A stretch of 31,731 nucleotides of DNA from Acidobacteriota bacterium (GTDB taxonomy: Bacteria > Acidobacteriota > Terriglobia > Acidiferrales > UBA7541). The translations under genes were made by a program, and so were the position numbers. The stretch lies in the NCBI GenBank assembly GCA_003131985.1, contig PKWH01000114.1, forward strand, positions 15,028 to 46,758, given 5' to 3'. The notes under the pieces are model-generated. The model made no database searches, was not told where the DNA came from, and worked only from the letters and a program-made list of their open reading frames with translations. Below are positions 8,007 through 16,111 of the stretch, in pieces (the stretch's first letter is position 1; every line of letters starts with the position of its first letter).

Positions 8007-8411
8007 ATGCAGACTGCCACAGTCAAGTGGGTCGCCGGCGAAGAGTTCATTGCGAAGTTGCCTTCCGGACACTCGGTATCGTTTGACGCGGATCGAAAAC
8101 ACAACGCCGCCCCGGGCCCGATGGAAATGCTCCTAGGCGCGCTGGGGGCGTGCACTTCGGTGGACGTGGTTATGATTCTGGCGAAGAAGCGCCAGAGGCT
8201 GAAGTCACTGGAAGTTGTTATTACCGGAGAGCGTGCGAGCGAACCGCCGGCCGTGTGGACAAAAATCGAAATGGTTTATCGGCTGGCGGGGGCCCTGGAA
8301 GATAAAGCCGTACGGGACGCGATTGAGTTGAGCCAGTCCAAATACTGCTCGGTGGCAGCCATGTTGCGAAAGACCGCAGAGATCACCTACCGCTTCGAAA
8401 TTTTATCTTAG
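8007..8411 (+). CDS. OsmC/Ohr-family protein
   Basis: This 134-residue protein belongs to the OsmC family, small homodimeric thiol peroxidases that reduce organic hydroperoxides in the cytoplasm. Both family cysteines are present: C49 in LGALGACTSVDV and C114 in SKYCSVAAML. The PGPMEMLLGALG segment is typical of the YhfA/OsmC-like branch rather than classical Ohr. I place the start at ATG 8007 because GAGGAG is 6 bases upstream; the in-frame ATG 7983 would put eight extra residues before it without a ribosome site. It appears monocistronic. A TTGACA at 7880-7885 could be a -35 element, but the matching -10 is unclear. The physiological substrate is not evident from the sequence. Confidence 0.9.
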   Translation: MQTATVKWVAGEEFIAKLPSGHSVSFDADRKHNAAPGPMEMLLGALGACTSVDVVMILAKKRQRLKSLEVVITGERASEPPAVWTKIEMVYRLAGALEDKAVRDAIELSQSKYCSVAAMLRKTAEITYRFEILS

Positions 8412-8449
8412 TGATGCCCTTGCAAATAGTCGAGGCGAGCGTGTTTTGC

Positions 8450-8479
8450 TTGTCACGCGCACAACTGATTGCATACAAT
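8450..8479 (+). promoter_or_regulatory. Sigma70-type promoter of fabH
   Basis: TTGTCA (8450-8455) and TACAAT (8474-8479) each match five of six consensus bases and are separated by 18 bases. They lie just upstream of fabH, whose GGAG ribosome site at 8502 precedes ATG 8513 by 7 bases. Confidence 0.6.
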
Positions 8480-8512
8480 CGCGAGCTATCGATTCCATCC
8501 TGGAGAAGCTGA

Positions 8513-9511
8513 ATGGGCAGACGCATCGCCGCGAAGATTACGGGAGTTGCCGGGTACGTTCCCCCGCGTGTAGTAACCAACTTCGACCTCGAAAAACGAG
8601 TGGACACGAATGACGAATGGATTCGCACGCGCACCGGCATCCGTGAACGGCATTATGCGGAACCCGGTGTTGCAGCCTCGCATCTTGGCACCGAGGCTGC
8701 GAAAAAATTACTTGCTGCACAAGGCGTGCAACCCGATCAAATCGACATCATCGTCGTGGCTACGGTCACGCCGGACATGCTGTTCCCTTCGACCGCTTGC
8801 TTGATTCAGGATCGCCTGGGCGCAAAAAATGCCTGGGGTTTCGATCTTTCTGCTGCTTGTTCGGGATTTGCCTACGCACTCACCGTTGGCGCTCAATTCG
8901 TCGCCAGTGGAACGCACAAAAGGGCGCTCGTTATCGGAAGCGACGTGATGACCTCCATCCTCGATTACAAAGATCGCGCCACTTGTGTTCTTTTTGGAGA
9001 TGGGGCCGGAGCGGTTCTTGTCGAACCCGCTGCTTCTGACGCTGAGGGCATTCTGGACTTTGCACATGACATAGATGGCTCGGGCGGGTGCAATCTCTAC
9101 ATGCCGGCAGGCGGCTCGCTTAATCCTGCATCGCTAGAGACGGTTGAGAAGCGGATGCACTACGTCCACCAGGAAGGCGCGCAAGTGTTCAAATACGCGG
9201 TGCGGCGAATGAGCGAGTTAGCGCTGCAGGTGCTTGAGCGCAATGGTTTCACGAGCCGCGATCTCGCGTTGGTGGTCCCCCATCAGGCGAACCTGCGCAT
9301 CATCCGGGCGATGCAGGAGCGCTTGGGCGTGGACGATTCAAAAATTCTGGTGAACATAGATCGCTTTGGAAATACTACTGCCGCCACAATTCCATTGGCG
9401 CTGATGGATGCGCTGGAGCAGAAACGCTTGCGCAAAGGTGATCTGGTGCTGTTGATCACCGTCGGCGCTGGTTACACCACCGGCGCAATCCTGATGCGTT
9501 GGGCCTACTAA
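8513..9511 (+). CDS. fabH: 3-oxoacyl-[acyl-carrier-protein] synthase III
   Basis: This is the KAS III enzyme that starts type II fatty-acid synthesis by condensing an acyl-CoA (usually acetyl-CoA or a branched primer) with malonyl-ACP. The 332 residues are a normal length. The catalytic triad is complete: C116 in DLSAACSGFAYA, H257 in VVPHQANLRI and N287 in IDRFGNTTAATIP. The N-terminal DEWIRTRTGIRERH and the C-terminal GAGYTTGAILMRW are characteristic. It is not next to other fab genes and seems to be expressed alone from its own promoter, ending at a hairpin terminator. Acyl-CoA primer choice cannot be read from the sequence. Very confident. Confidence 0.97.
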   Translation: MGRRIAAKITGVAGYVPPRVVTNFDLEKRVDTNDEWIRTRTGIRERHYAEPGVAASHLGTEAAKKLLAAQGVQPDQIDIIVVATVTPDMLFPSTACLIQDRLGAKNAWGFDLSAACSGFAYALTVGAQFVASGTHKRALVIGSDVMTSILDYKDRATCVLFGDGAGAVLVEPAASDAEGILDFAHDIDGSGGCNLYMPAGGSLNPASLETVEKRMHYVHQEGAQVFKYAVRRMSELALQVLERNGFTSRDLALVVPHQANLRIIRAMQERLGVDDSKILVNIDRFGNTTAATIPLALMDALEQKRLRKGDLVLLITVGAGYTTGAILMRWAY

Positions 9512-9542
9512 CCCGTCCAGAATTATTCCCGCGTGCAAATGA

Positions 9543-9575
9543 AACAAGCCGGCGCTGTTTAGCCGGCCTGTTTTG
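9543..9575. terminator. Bidirectional terminator between fabH and the convergent lipoprotein gene
   Basis: GCCGGC at 9548-9553, an 8-base loop, and GCCGGC at 9562-9567 make a GC-rich stem. On the plus strand it is followed by CTGTTTTGG; on the minus strand by TTGTTTCATTT. It lies between two converging genes and could serve both. Confidence 0.6.
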
Positions 9576-9595
9576 GTTGCGGAACTAAATCCCGA

Positions 9596-11914
9596 TCAGG
9601 GAGCAACTATGTTGGTGTAAGTAGCCAGGACGGCGTCCGGATTCGAATTGGGGGTCGGCACAATTGAGAAGATCTGCTCACCATTAGTTACGAAGACACT
9701 GGAGTTTGCACCGACTGTAATGGTGCCGGTCCCGGCAGGGATGATTGTGAAGGCGCCGTTCACCGCCGTGCCCAGTGAGAGGAACGGTGCAGTGAGTGTT
9801 ACAAAGGTTTCGTCTTCAACGGCAGAATAGGAGCTAGGAGCGGCGAGAGTAGCTACGCCCGAGAATGATCCGTTTTGGCCGTCAACATCTTCCCAGCTTC
9901 CAAAGGCATATGTTCCGCTGACGCTTGCTGGAGTGAAATCCGGAGCCGCAGTACTCTGGGTCACCAATATACCCGAACCGACGTTTGCGTCCGTTCCCAC
10001 GCTAAAGCCCTGTATCTCTTCGATCCCGTCTCCTCCGCTCGTGAGGTAAATGACCGGCGGAATCGCAGTGCCCGTGGCGACAGTGAAGGAAACGCGCCCC
10101 GAGGACGGATTCGTTGTGTCCACCGTGTAAGTTCCGGTGAACGTCGGAGTCGTCACGACCCCATTGTCACTTTGAGTAAACGAAGCAGTCGCGGTGGTCC
10201 CGGTGCTTGAAAATTGTGCCGTTCCGATGCTCACAACATTCGTAGAATTAACTGGGTCGAATCCCTCACTGGCAGTGAGGGAAAAGCCATTCAAAGCTCC
10301 GGCCGTAAAGGTACCTGGCGTATTGAGGGCGCGGCCGCTGAGAAGCGGCACATTTGCGCTGACCGCATCTGATGAAAGGACGTAGAAATCGTCGGCGTTT
10401 ATGACGTAGATAACGGCATCAAATGTCAGGTCCGGACTGCCTGTAATTGGAATATCAAAATTAGCCGTCGCCCTTCCGGTTGTAGTGGTGATGGTGTTGA
10501 TCACACCCGACCCGCCGTTGAGCTCACCCGATGCCGTCCCGTTGTCGTTGAAGTCGGCGAAGATAGGACCGATGGTACCTCCTGCGATTGCGAACGATCC
10601 TGCAAGGGCGGCGCGATCAACCGAGTCGTCCCATCCAGCAACGCCAAATGCGAAGTTCGGAGCGAGCGAGCTTACAGCGAAAGTGGGAGTGAGGGTCTGC
10701 ACATGCATGACCCCGCTGGCCCATGAATTCGTTTGCCCATCGCCGTTGTCAAACTCAATTATGTTGCCTGTCGTGTAGATTCCCGCGGTCTTGCCACCGA
10801 GCGCGAATTGGAATATGACTCTCGTCGGAGTCGGGGGAGTCGCTGGAACTCCCTCACGCCTTGGACTATTGGCGCGCCGTGCTCGCGGGCTGGTACGCTT
10901 CACCGCGGAGCCCTGAGACTTGCGGGCGTTGCCGCGATTTGCAGCGCCTCCCGAGCTAAAAACCAAGCTCAAACAGCCCCGTGTATCGCTGTTGTTAAGG
11001 CTGAACGAGTAAGAACTAGCCGCGAGATCCACATTGCTTCCTGGATTTTGCGGGCCGAGAGTAATTCCGTTGTAATCCACATCGGCGGCCGTGACGGTGC
11101 CATCCCCACCTGCGGTGAAACTGCCTGCGATAGCAATCGGAAAATCATCCGTTGCGTCGAAACCTTTCAGAAGGAACGCATAAGATGTCCCTGCTGGTAA
11201 AGCCGCGTTATTGTTTCCCGCTGGGCAAGCCTGTGCGTTAGAGTTTGAAACAAAACCGGAGTAGGAGGCTTGAGCTGAATTAGGGGGCGTCGCAGAATCA
11301 GTCACTTGAATTATGAACGGAAAATTCCCAGCCGTGGTCGGTGTGCCGATAATAGTCACCGTGTTCGTCGTGGTTACTATCGTCTTGTTCGAATTGTCAG
11401 CGGCAGTTCCGTTGTTCAAGAGCAAGCCTGCCGGGAGCACGCCGCTGATTATCGCCCACGTATAAGGTCCTATCGTCGCAGGATTGACCGTGAGAGCTTG
11501 ACTCGCCGCGGTTCCAACCATCAAATTAAACGAGGTCGGCGTAATTGCCAGCGCCGGAGTCGCTCCGATAGTGAACGTGTAAGGAAAAGCCGACGAAGAC
11601 GTCATATTTGAGTCTGTCACTGTTGCAGTGCCGGAAATTGTCCCTGGGACTAAAGGCGTGCCCGAAATAGTGACGGTATTGCCGGAAGATGCGAACGTGA
11701 GAGTTGCGGGCAATCCCGTTATCTTCCAAGTAAAAGGAGCCACGCCTCCGGTGACGGTCAGCGTCCCGCTATACAGGACGTCAACATTGCCGTTTGGCAA
11801 TGTTCCGGAAATCACCGGCGTCGATACCTGATGGTGGTTGTTCCCGCCGCAATCTACGATTGGCATTATGAGAAGAAGACCAACAAAAAGCAGAAATGCG
11901 TTGCGGCGCAGCAT
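9596..11914 (-). CDS. Putative-Ig-domain lipoprotein with repeated beta modules (upstream-paralogue pair, second gene)
   Basis: This is a 772-residue predicted outer-surface or periplasmic lipoprotein. The start at 11914 gives a clean lipoprotein signal (MLRRNAFLLF, lipobox IVDC) and has GGAGG 5 bases upstream; the reading frame stays open to 12022, but that extension carries no signal. Two He_PIG-like Ig domains follow: about 31-115 with GGVAPFTWKITGLPATL and TISGTP, and 116-222 with GPYTWAIISGVLPAGL. Then come about four degenerate beta-rich modules, each starting like SYAFLLKGFD / NFAFGVAGWDD / TYAFGSWEDVD and containing an AGSF strand. A strongly basic Ser/Pro/Arg linker interrupts the series. 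Such proteins are frequent in Acidobacteriota; their function is unknown, and adhesion or polymer binding is only a guess. Its neighbour at 12172 has the same plan. Confidence 0.85.
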   Translation of the reverse strand: MLRRNAFLLFVGLLLIMPIVDCGGNNHHQVSTPVISGTLPNGNVDVLYSGTLTVTGGVAPFTWKITGLPATLTFASSGNTVTISGTPLVPGTISGTATVTDSNMTSSSAFPYTFTIGATPALAITPTSFNLMVGTAASQALTVNPATIGPYTWAIISGVLPAGLLLNNGTAADNSNKTIVTTTNTVTIIGTPTTAGNFPFIIQVTDSATPPNSAQASYSGFVSNSNAQACPAGNNNAALPAGTSYAFLLKGFDATDDFPIAIAGSFTAGGDGTVTAADVDYNGITLGPQNPGSNVDLAASSYSFSLNNSDTRGCLSLVFSSGGAANRGNARKSQGSAVKRTSPRARRANSPRREGVPATPPTPTRVIFQFALGGKTAGIYTTGNIIEFDNGDGQTNSWASGVMHVQTLTPTFAVSSLAPNFAFGVAGWDDSVDRAALAGSFAIAGGTIGPIFADFNDNGTASGELNGGSGVINTITTTTGRATANFDIPITGSPDLTFDAVIYVINADDFYVLSSDAVSANVPLLSGRALNTPGTFTAGALNGFSLTASEGFDPVNSTNVVSIGTAQFSSTGTTATASFTQSDNGVVTTPTFTGTYTVDTTNPSSGRVSFTVATGTAIPPVIYLTSGGDGIEEIQGFSVGTDANVGSGILVTQSTAAPDFTPASVSGTYAFGSWEDVDGQNGSFSGVATLAAPSSYSAVEDETFVTLTAPFLSLGTAVNGAFTIIPAGTGTITVGANSSVFVTNGEQIFSIVPTPNSNPDAVLATYTNIVAP

Positions 11915-12081
11915 AAAGGCCTCCCCGGCAGTCGGCGTGCGAGCCGAATTGCGGAAATCTGTGACGTACTCGATTTTTCTGGGATCCCAAGTTCGAAAGT
12001 AAGAACGTCTAACCCGTTCCAAAAGCTCAAACGGCGCCTAAGTTCTACGAATCTCGATTCTAATCACTTTCGCTATACATG

Positions 12082-12113
12082 CAAGCGTAAATGGAAGGGA
12101 ATACTTACGCTTG
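12082..12113. repeat. Perfect 9-bp inverted repeat (stem-loop)
   Basis: CAAGCGTAA (12082-12090) and TTACGCTTG (12105-12113) are exact reverse complements around a 14-base loop. It lies between the two lipoprotein genes, in what would be the distal leader of the downstream one, and just beside a second hairpin. Confidence 0.6.
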
Positions 12114-12117
12114 ATAT

Positions 12118-12151
12118 AAGAAGAGCCGGCGCAACCGCTCTGGCTCTTCTT
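12118..12151 (-). terminator. Strong hairpin after the first lipoprotein gene, probable terminator
   Basis: AAGAAGAGCC (12118-12127) and GGCTCTTCTT (12142-12151) form a perfect 10-bp stem with a 14-base loop, 20 bases past the stop of the gene at 12172. Read on the minus strand it ends in TCTTATAT, a modest T-rich tail consistent with intrinsic termination. Confidence 0.6.
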
Positions 12152-12171
12152 GAGTGGCTGAACGATGCAGC

Positions 12172-14544
12172 TTAGTGCCCGATAATAATCAGCACCGGAT
12201 TTGTGTCCAGCGGCGTGGTTGTAATCACTACAGCATTCGTAGGAGACACGATAAAGAAATAGCCGGTGAAGCCGGTCGGAGTAGACAAGGTCATGGTGCC
12301 ACTGCCGTCCGTGGTACCTGTGGAATTGAGTACGTATGTGCCTGTCACCGTGGCCGAGCTGTTGCCGGACGTTGTGCTTTGATCTTGAGTTCCTCCGACA
12401 ACCGAAATCCCGTCGAAACTAAGGAAGCCGGAAAGATCGCGGTCAGCGCTAACGGCGGGCGCCGACGTGCCATCTATCAGCGAAGTTGATTTTATAGTTA
12501 ACGCGGTGAAGGGACCTGCGGACTGCGGCGCGAAAGAACCAAAAGTCGGGGCGTTCTGCACGATGCTCACGCAGAACGCTTGATTCGTGTTGATTAGATA
12601 AAGCACAGGTTCAAAAGAAGAATTGAACTCGATCGAGCCCTGCACCCGGCCCAAGCTGTCGGAAGTATAAGGGTCCGTGGTTGCCGTCCCATTCGTGGAG
12701 AAGATCGTTCCAGCCTGGTTATCTTCTTGTAATACTTGGAAGCTTGAAGAGCCGCTTGTCCCTGAAATCTGGACTACTTGAACTTCGGGGAGAAAAGTGG
12801 CACCGGAAATGAGCTGCCCGCTCAATCCTCCAACCATCGTTCCACTCAAGACACCCGACGTCACGAACGGCTGTCCAATCTGTTGGATCATTTCGCCGGC
12901 GCTGATGTAGGGCGTGGCACCACTCACAGTATCCGTCTCGATTATAAACGCGTCGCTGGACGAAATCGGGTAGACGCTGTAGTTCGGGTTGTCCAGGCTT
13001 GCAGACGTCAGCGCGAGAGTGCAGTGAGTGCTGTCCGGTCCAGAGTTGTACGAGCCTGAAACTGTGGAGTCGTCGATAGTCACAAAACCGGGTGTATTCG
13101 TATCCATCTCGCCTAGTGTCAATGAACCTGGTATTCCGATAGCCACCGGCGGTACTGCCGTAAATCTTCCCGCAAACGCGAGAGGACCTGTGCCGTTGGT
13201 TGCGGATTGGCTAGCGAAACCTGAACCGCCAAACGCGAAATCACCAGCATAGGTGCTGGTGCCCGTGCTATTTACCACGCATGATGTGACAGTCTGAAGT
13301 TGGATTCGTCCTGATCCGCGAGTGGTGGATGAGTCAGACTCAATAAATCTGCCGTTCCCATTTGCATCAATTGAGAATGTAAATATAGGTGCTGTCGGCA
13401 AAGTCGTGTTCGTGAACGTGAGAGTTCCGCGACCGTCGGTTCCAAGTGTGTAACTGCCCAGGAGATTCGCGAAATTGAGAGGTGTTCCCAACTGCGAGTT
13501 GAAATCTATTTCGCCGGTCGTGATACCGCCAGAGCCGTTCGCCGAGAACGTTCCAGCGAACGCCACAAATCCATTGGTGCCGTAGCCGCTGAACTCAAAC
13601 GCGTACGAGCCATTTAGAAGGCTGAGCTGTTGCTCCTGGGCGATTACCAGCGTAAAGGTTGATGTCACCACTGCCGGCGGAGTGGCGCTGTCTGTTGCCG
13701 TGATGCCAAACGTAAAAGTTCCGCCCACCGTCGGAGTGCCGGAGAGAACGCCCGCGCTGCTCAGAGTGAGTCCCCCTGGCAGAGTCGATCCGCTCGCGAC
13801 TGTCCAAGTATCTGTGCCGGTACCGCCCGTTGCTGTAAATTGCAGGCCGGGAGAGTCGTAAGCTGTGCCAACAGTGCCGGACGGCAGAGGCGAAGTTGTA
13901 GTGATCGCAAGAGAGCTGACCACGATTGTAAGTTGCTGCGAAGATGGTGGATCGCCCGCGGAGGCATCCGTTACCGTGATCGTAAATGTGGAACTGCCCG
14001 CCGCCGTCGCCTTACCCGTGATTTGCACTGTATTTGTGGTGCTGTTGGAAAGCTTAAGTCCCGCGGGAAGCGCTCCGGCGGTTATCGACCACGAAAGAGG
14101 TGGCACGCCTCCGGTCGCAGTCACCGGGGCGTTATAAGCACCATTTAAGGGCGCCGTTGGAAGGGTAGTAGTCGTAATCGTTGGCGGAGGTTGTACGGTG
14201 ATGGTAAGCGTTGTCGACTGATTCGGAAAATCCACCGACGTGATAACGATCTTGACCACCGTTTCTGCTGTAACCGGATTCGGCGCCGTGTACGTTGCGG
14301 TGGTTGTGCTCGTTTGTGTCAAGGTGCCAAAAACGACAGGGGCGAACGTCACGCCACCTGCGGCGGTATCATTCAACACACTAACCTGTATCGAAACGGT
14401 TTGTCCTTGACCGATGATCTGCGAGCCAGTCGGCAGCAGAATCGTAACCCTGTTGAAGGTAGCCGGCTTGTCAGCGCAGCCTGTGAATTGGACCAGGGCT
14501 AGTAGCACACCCGCAAGCAAAAGTGAAATTCCGGCGCGCTTCAT
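12172..14544 (-). CDS. Putative-Ig-domain lipoprotein with repeated beta modules (first gene of the pair)
   Basis: This is a 790-residue predicted lipoprotein. ATG 14544 has GGAGG 8 bases upstream and gives a signal MKRAGISLLL ending in lipobox FTGC. Domains in order: a bacterial-Ig-like domain (about 30-115, GQGQTVSIQVSV), two He_PIG-like domains (GGVPPLSWSITAGALPAGL and GGTGTDTWTVASG with LSGTPTVGGTFTF), then about four beta-rich modules. The first of these begins NGSYAFEFSGYG with AGTFSANGSGGITTGEIDFN, and later copies end in segments such as PVLYLINTNQAF and GYFFIVSPTNAV. The composition is very rich in Thr, Ser and Gly, with few charged residues, as in exported repeat proteins. The downstream paralogue follows after about 260 bases, separated by a terminator-like hairpin, so the two may be transcribed separately. 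Function unknown. Confidence 0.85.
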   Translation of the reverse strand: MKRAGISLLLAGVLLALVQFTGCADKPATFNRVTILLPTGSQIIGQGQTVSIQVSVLNDTAAGGVTFAPVVFGTLTQTSTTTATYTAPNPVTAETVVKIVITSVDFPNQSTTLTITVQPPPTITTTTLPTAPLNGAYNAPVTATGGVPPLSWSITAGALPAGLKLSNSTTNTVQITGKATAAGSSTFTITVTDASAGDPPSSQQLTIVVSSLAITTTSPLPSGTVGTAYDSPGLQFTATGGTGTDTWTVASGSTLPGGLTLSSAGVLSGTPTVGGTFTFGITATDSATPPAVVTSTFTLVIAQEQQLSLLNGSYAFEFSGYGTNGFVAFAGTFSANGSGGITTGEIDFNSQLGTPLNFANLLGSYTLGTDGRGTLTFTNTTLPTAPIFTFSIDANGNGRFIESDSSTTRGSGRIQLQTVTSCVVNSTGTSTYAGDFAFGGSGFASQSATNGTGPLAFAGRFTAVPPVAIGIPGSLTLGEMDTNTPGFVTIDDSTVSGSYNSGPDSTHCTLALTSASLDNPNYSVYPISSSDAFIIETDTVSGATPYISAGEMIQQIGQPFVTSGVLSGTMVGGLSGQLISGATFLPEVQVVQISGTSGSSSFQVLQEDNQAGTIFSTNGTATTDPYTSDSLGRVQGSIEFNSSFEPVLYLINTNQAFCVSIVQNAPTFGSFAPQSAGPFTALTIKSTSLIDGTSAPAVSADRDLSGFLSFDGISVVGGTQDQSTTSGNSSATVTGTYVLNSTGTTDGSGTMTLSTPTGFTGYFFIVSPTNAVVITTTPLDTNPVLIIIGH

Positions 14545-14866
14545 CGTTGGCGCCTCCTTCAATCGGGACAATTCCTACGCCCCAAGGGTTCGTGAGATTT
14601 AATTTGGCCACAAAACTGGGTAACTAGTTGAAAAATGACTGGCGAGTTTGGCGTATCAAGCAACCGGACCAAAGGCCAGGACGAACTCTGGCGTAGGAAG
14701 CGTGCAGATCTAGTTTGAAGCCAAGGGGTGCGGAGCACTACCGAGTGTGTTTTTTGCCGCAGCGGCGGTTTGACTGCGAAAATCCGGGCAGACAATGAGG
14801 CATCTGGCTGGGATTGGTTTCACAGGAGCTCGGTTAGGAATGCCGGGAGGTAGTTCCAGAAGGCGG
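14545..14866. other. Intergenic region upstream of the lipoprotein pair
   Basis: About 322 bases with no convincing gene. It must contain the minus-strand promoter for the lipoprotein gene, but I could not pick a clear -35/-10 pair. A 78-codon open frame on the minus strand has no ribosome site or recognisable features and was not called. Confidence 0.4.
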
Positions 14867-15370
14867 CTACCAGTAAGAGCGAGCTTCGTTCACCAAGGTA
14901 ACGTTGCGTTCTAAACGCTGGGATAATCGAACTGTCGCGTATTGCGTGCATAGCGCCATTTCGCGTTGCGTCCAGCCTGCGCCCGTTGCTGGGATAAGCG
15001 AACTCCCTAAACGGCTTAGAAGGCGCATGAGAGCATAATAGAGGCTCACTCCTCGCAGGTTGGAAGTCGAACTAGTCCCCAGATCCGGGCAGACGTCGCG
15101 ATAAACTGCCAAGACTTCCTGGAAGCTACTGGAACTTAAGAGGTTAAGGCACGGCTCAAGGGCCCCATCTGCCTCATTTGTCAAGGGTTCAGAGACCGTT
15201 CGTAGCAGGGATGCGCGCCAGGTAAACACGGCGAACTGTATCATCGCTGCGGCTGAGATCACGAGAATGAAGGCTGCGATTAGCATTTTCGACCAACGAC
15301 AGTTTGCAATTTCCGTCCGCCAAGCACAATAGAACCGACGTACCATGAGCGCGAAACGCATTGCCAGCAT
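14867..15370 (-). CDS. Small membrane-anchored hypothetical protein
   Basis: I do not recognise this 167-residue protein. One hydrophobic segment (about 29-50, KMLIAAFILVISAAAMIQFAVF) follows a basic N-terminus, predicting a single span with the rest outside the cytoplasm. The remainder contains four cysteines, including LEPCLNLL, RDVCPDLG and MALCTQYA, and a Leu/Arg-rich C-terminal half. Start choice is uncertain: in-frame ATG codons lie 0, 3 and 8 codons in, with no good ribosome site. It stands head-to-head with the NTF2-like gene, about 96 bases apart. The orderly hydrophobic segment and protein-like composition favour a real gene, but a spurious frame is not excluded. Confidence 0.55.
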   Translation of the reverse strand: MLAMRFALMVRRFYCAWRTEIANCRWSKMLIAAFILVISAAAMIQFAVFTWRASLLRTVSEPLTNEADGALEPCLNLLSSSSFQEVLAVYRDVCPDLGTSSTSNLRGVSLYYALMRLLSRLGSSLIPATGAGWTQREMALCTQYATVRLSQRLERNVTLVNEARSYW

Positions 15371-15466
15371 TCACAGAGCGCTCGCGCTTGTAGTAACGGG
15401 ATAGATGGAGTACAAACTGCCGGTGCGGTCACCGGGTTACGCGGGGGCAATTTCCGGAGGCGAAGC

Positions 15467-15961
15467 ATGCTACGTAGAAGCCAACGAGCTTATGTTCTAT
15501 GCGTCGCTGTTGCTGTTTTGATCTCGGTCGCCTTTGTAACGCGCGTCAATGCGACAAGACAAGGCGCTGCCGAGGGACGGATCCGGGCGGTCCTAGACAT
15601 GCAAACCGTCGCATGGAATCGCGGGGATATTGACACTTTCATGACCGGGTACTGGAAATCCGACCAAACCGAGTTTGTGGGTGCGAGCGGGATCACTCGA
15701 GGCTGGCAAGCGGTCCTTGACCGCTATCGCCGGAACTATCCGGACGGAAAAGCGATGGGTCGGCTGACGTTTTCGAATCTTGAGGTTCACGTAACCTGTC
15801 GGGATTCGGCATTTGTGATCGGGGAATTTCAACTCGATCGCGAAAAGGACCGGCCCGCGGGGATCTTTACACTCAATTTACGCAAGTTTGCGGAAGGCTG
15901 GCGAATCGTCGCAGACCACACAACGGGATTCCCTGTGCCTTCCCCCGCAGGCGCTGACTAG
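15467..15961 (+). CDS. Exported NTF2-like (DUF4440/SnoaL-like) protein
   Basis: This 164-residue protein has an N-terminal signal or anchor (about 9-29) followed by a single cone-shaped NTF2-like domain. The family pattern is clear: an N-terminal helix AVLDMQTVAWNRGDIDTFMTGYW, then a GASGITRGWQAVLDRYRRNYP helix, and a C-terminal sheet with IFTLNLRKFAEGWRIVADHTT. DUF4440 proteins are mostly uncharacterised and include ketosteroid-isomerase-like and regulatory members, so no reaction can be assigned. GGAGG 6 bases upstream supports ATG 15467. It lies 150 bases before the epimerase gene on the same strand, too far to claim an operon. Confidence 0.85.
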   Translation: MLRRSQRAYVLCVAVAVLISVAFVTRVNATRQGAAEGRIRAVLDMQTVAWNRGDIDTFMTGYWKSDQTEFVGASGITRGWQAVLDRYRRNYPDGKAMGRLTFSNLEVHVTCRDSAFVIGEFQLDREKDRPAGIFTLNLRKFAEGWRIVADHTTGFPVPSPAGAD

Positions 15962-16111
15962 TCGCTGTTACGTGTCCTTGTATTAGACGGCCTGTGCGCT
16001 GAACCTAGCGGAAACAAGGTATCGTAATTTGAGTGCAACTGTTCCTCCTGAACGCTGCTTCGGAGATAATGGCGTCTGGTTGATCGCGTTTTTGCGAAGG
16101 AGAAATCAAAT

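Noticed and set aside
11915..12022. A 36-residue N-terminal extension of the lipoprotein gene
   Set aside because: The frame is open, but ATG 11914 has GGAGG at 5 bases and begins a proper lipoprotein signal; the extension would bury that signal.
9648..14602. Many long plus-strand open frames opposite the two lipoprotein genes
   Set aside because: They are explained by the low-complexity Thr/Ser/Gly-rich coding on the other strand; none has a signal, domain or ribosome site.
14559..14795. A 78-codon minus-strand open frame upstream of the lipoprotein pair
   Set aside because: No ribosome site, no protein-like pattern, and it overlaps the ribosome site and start region of the real gene.
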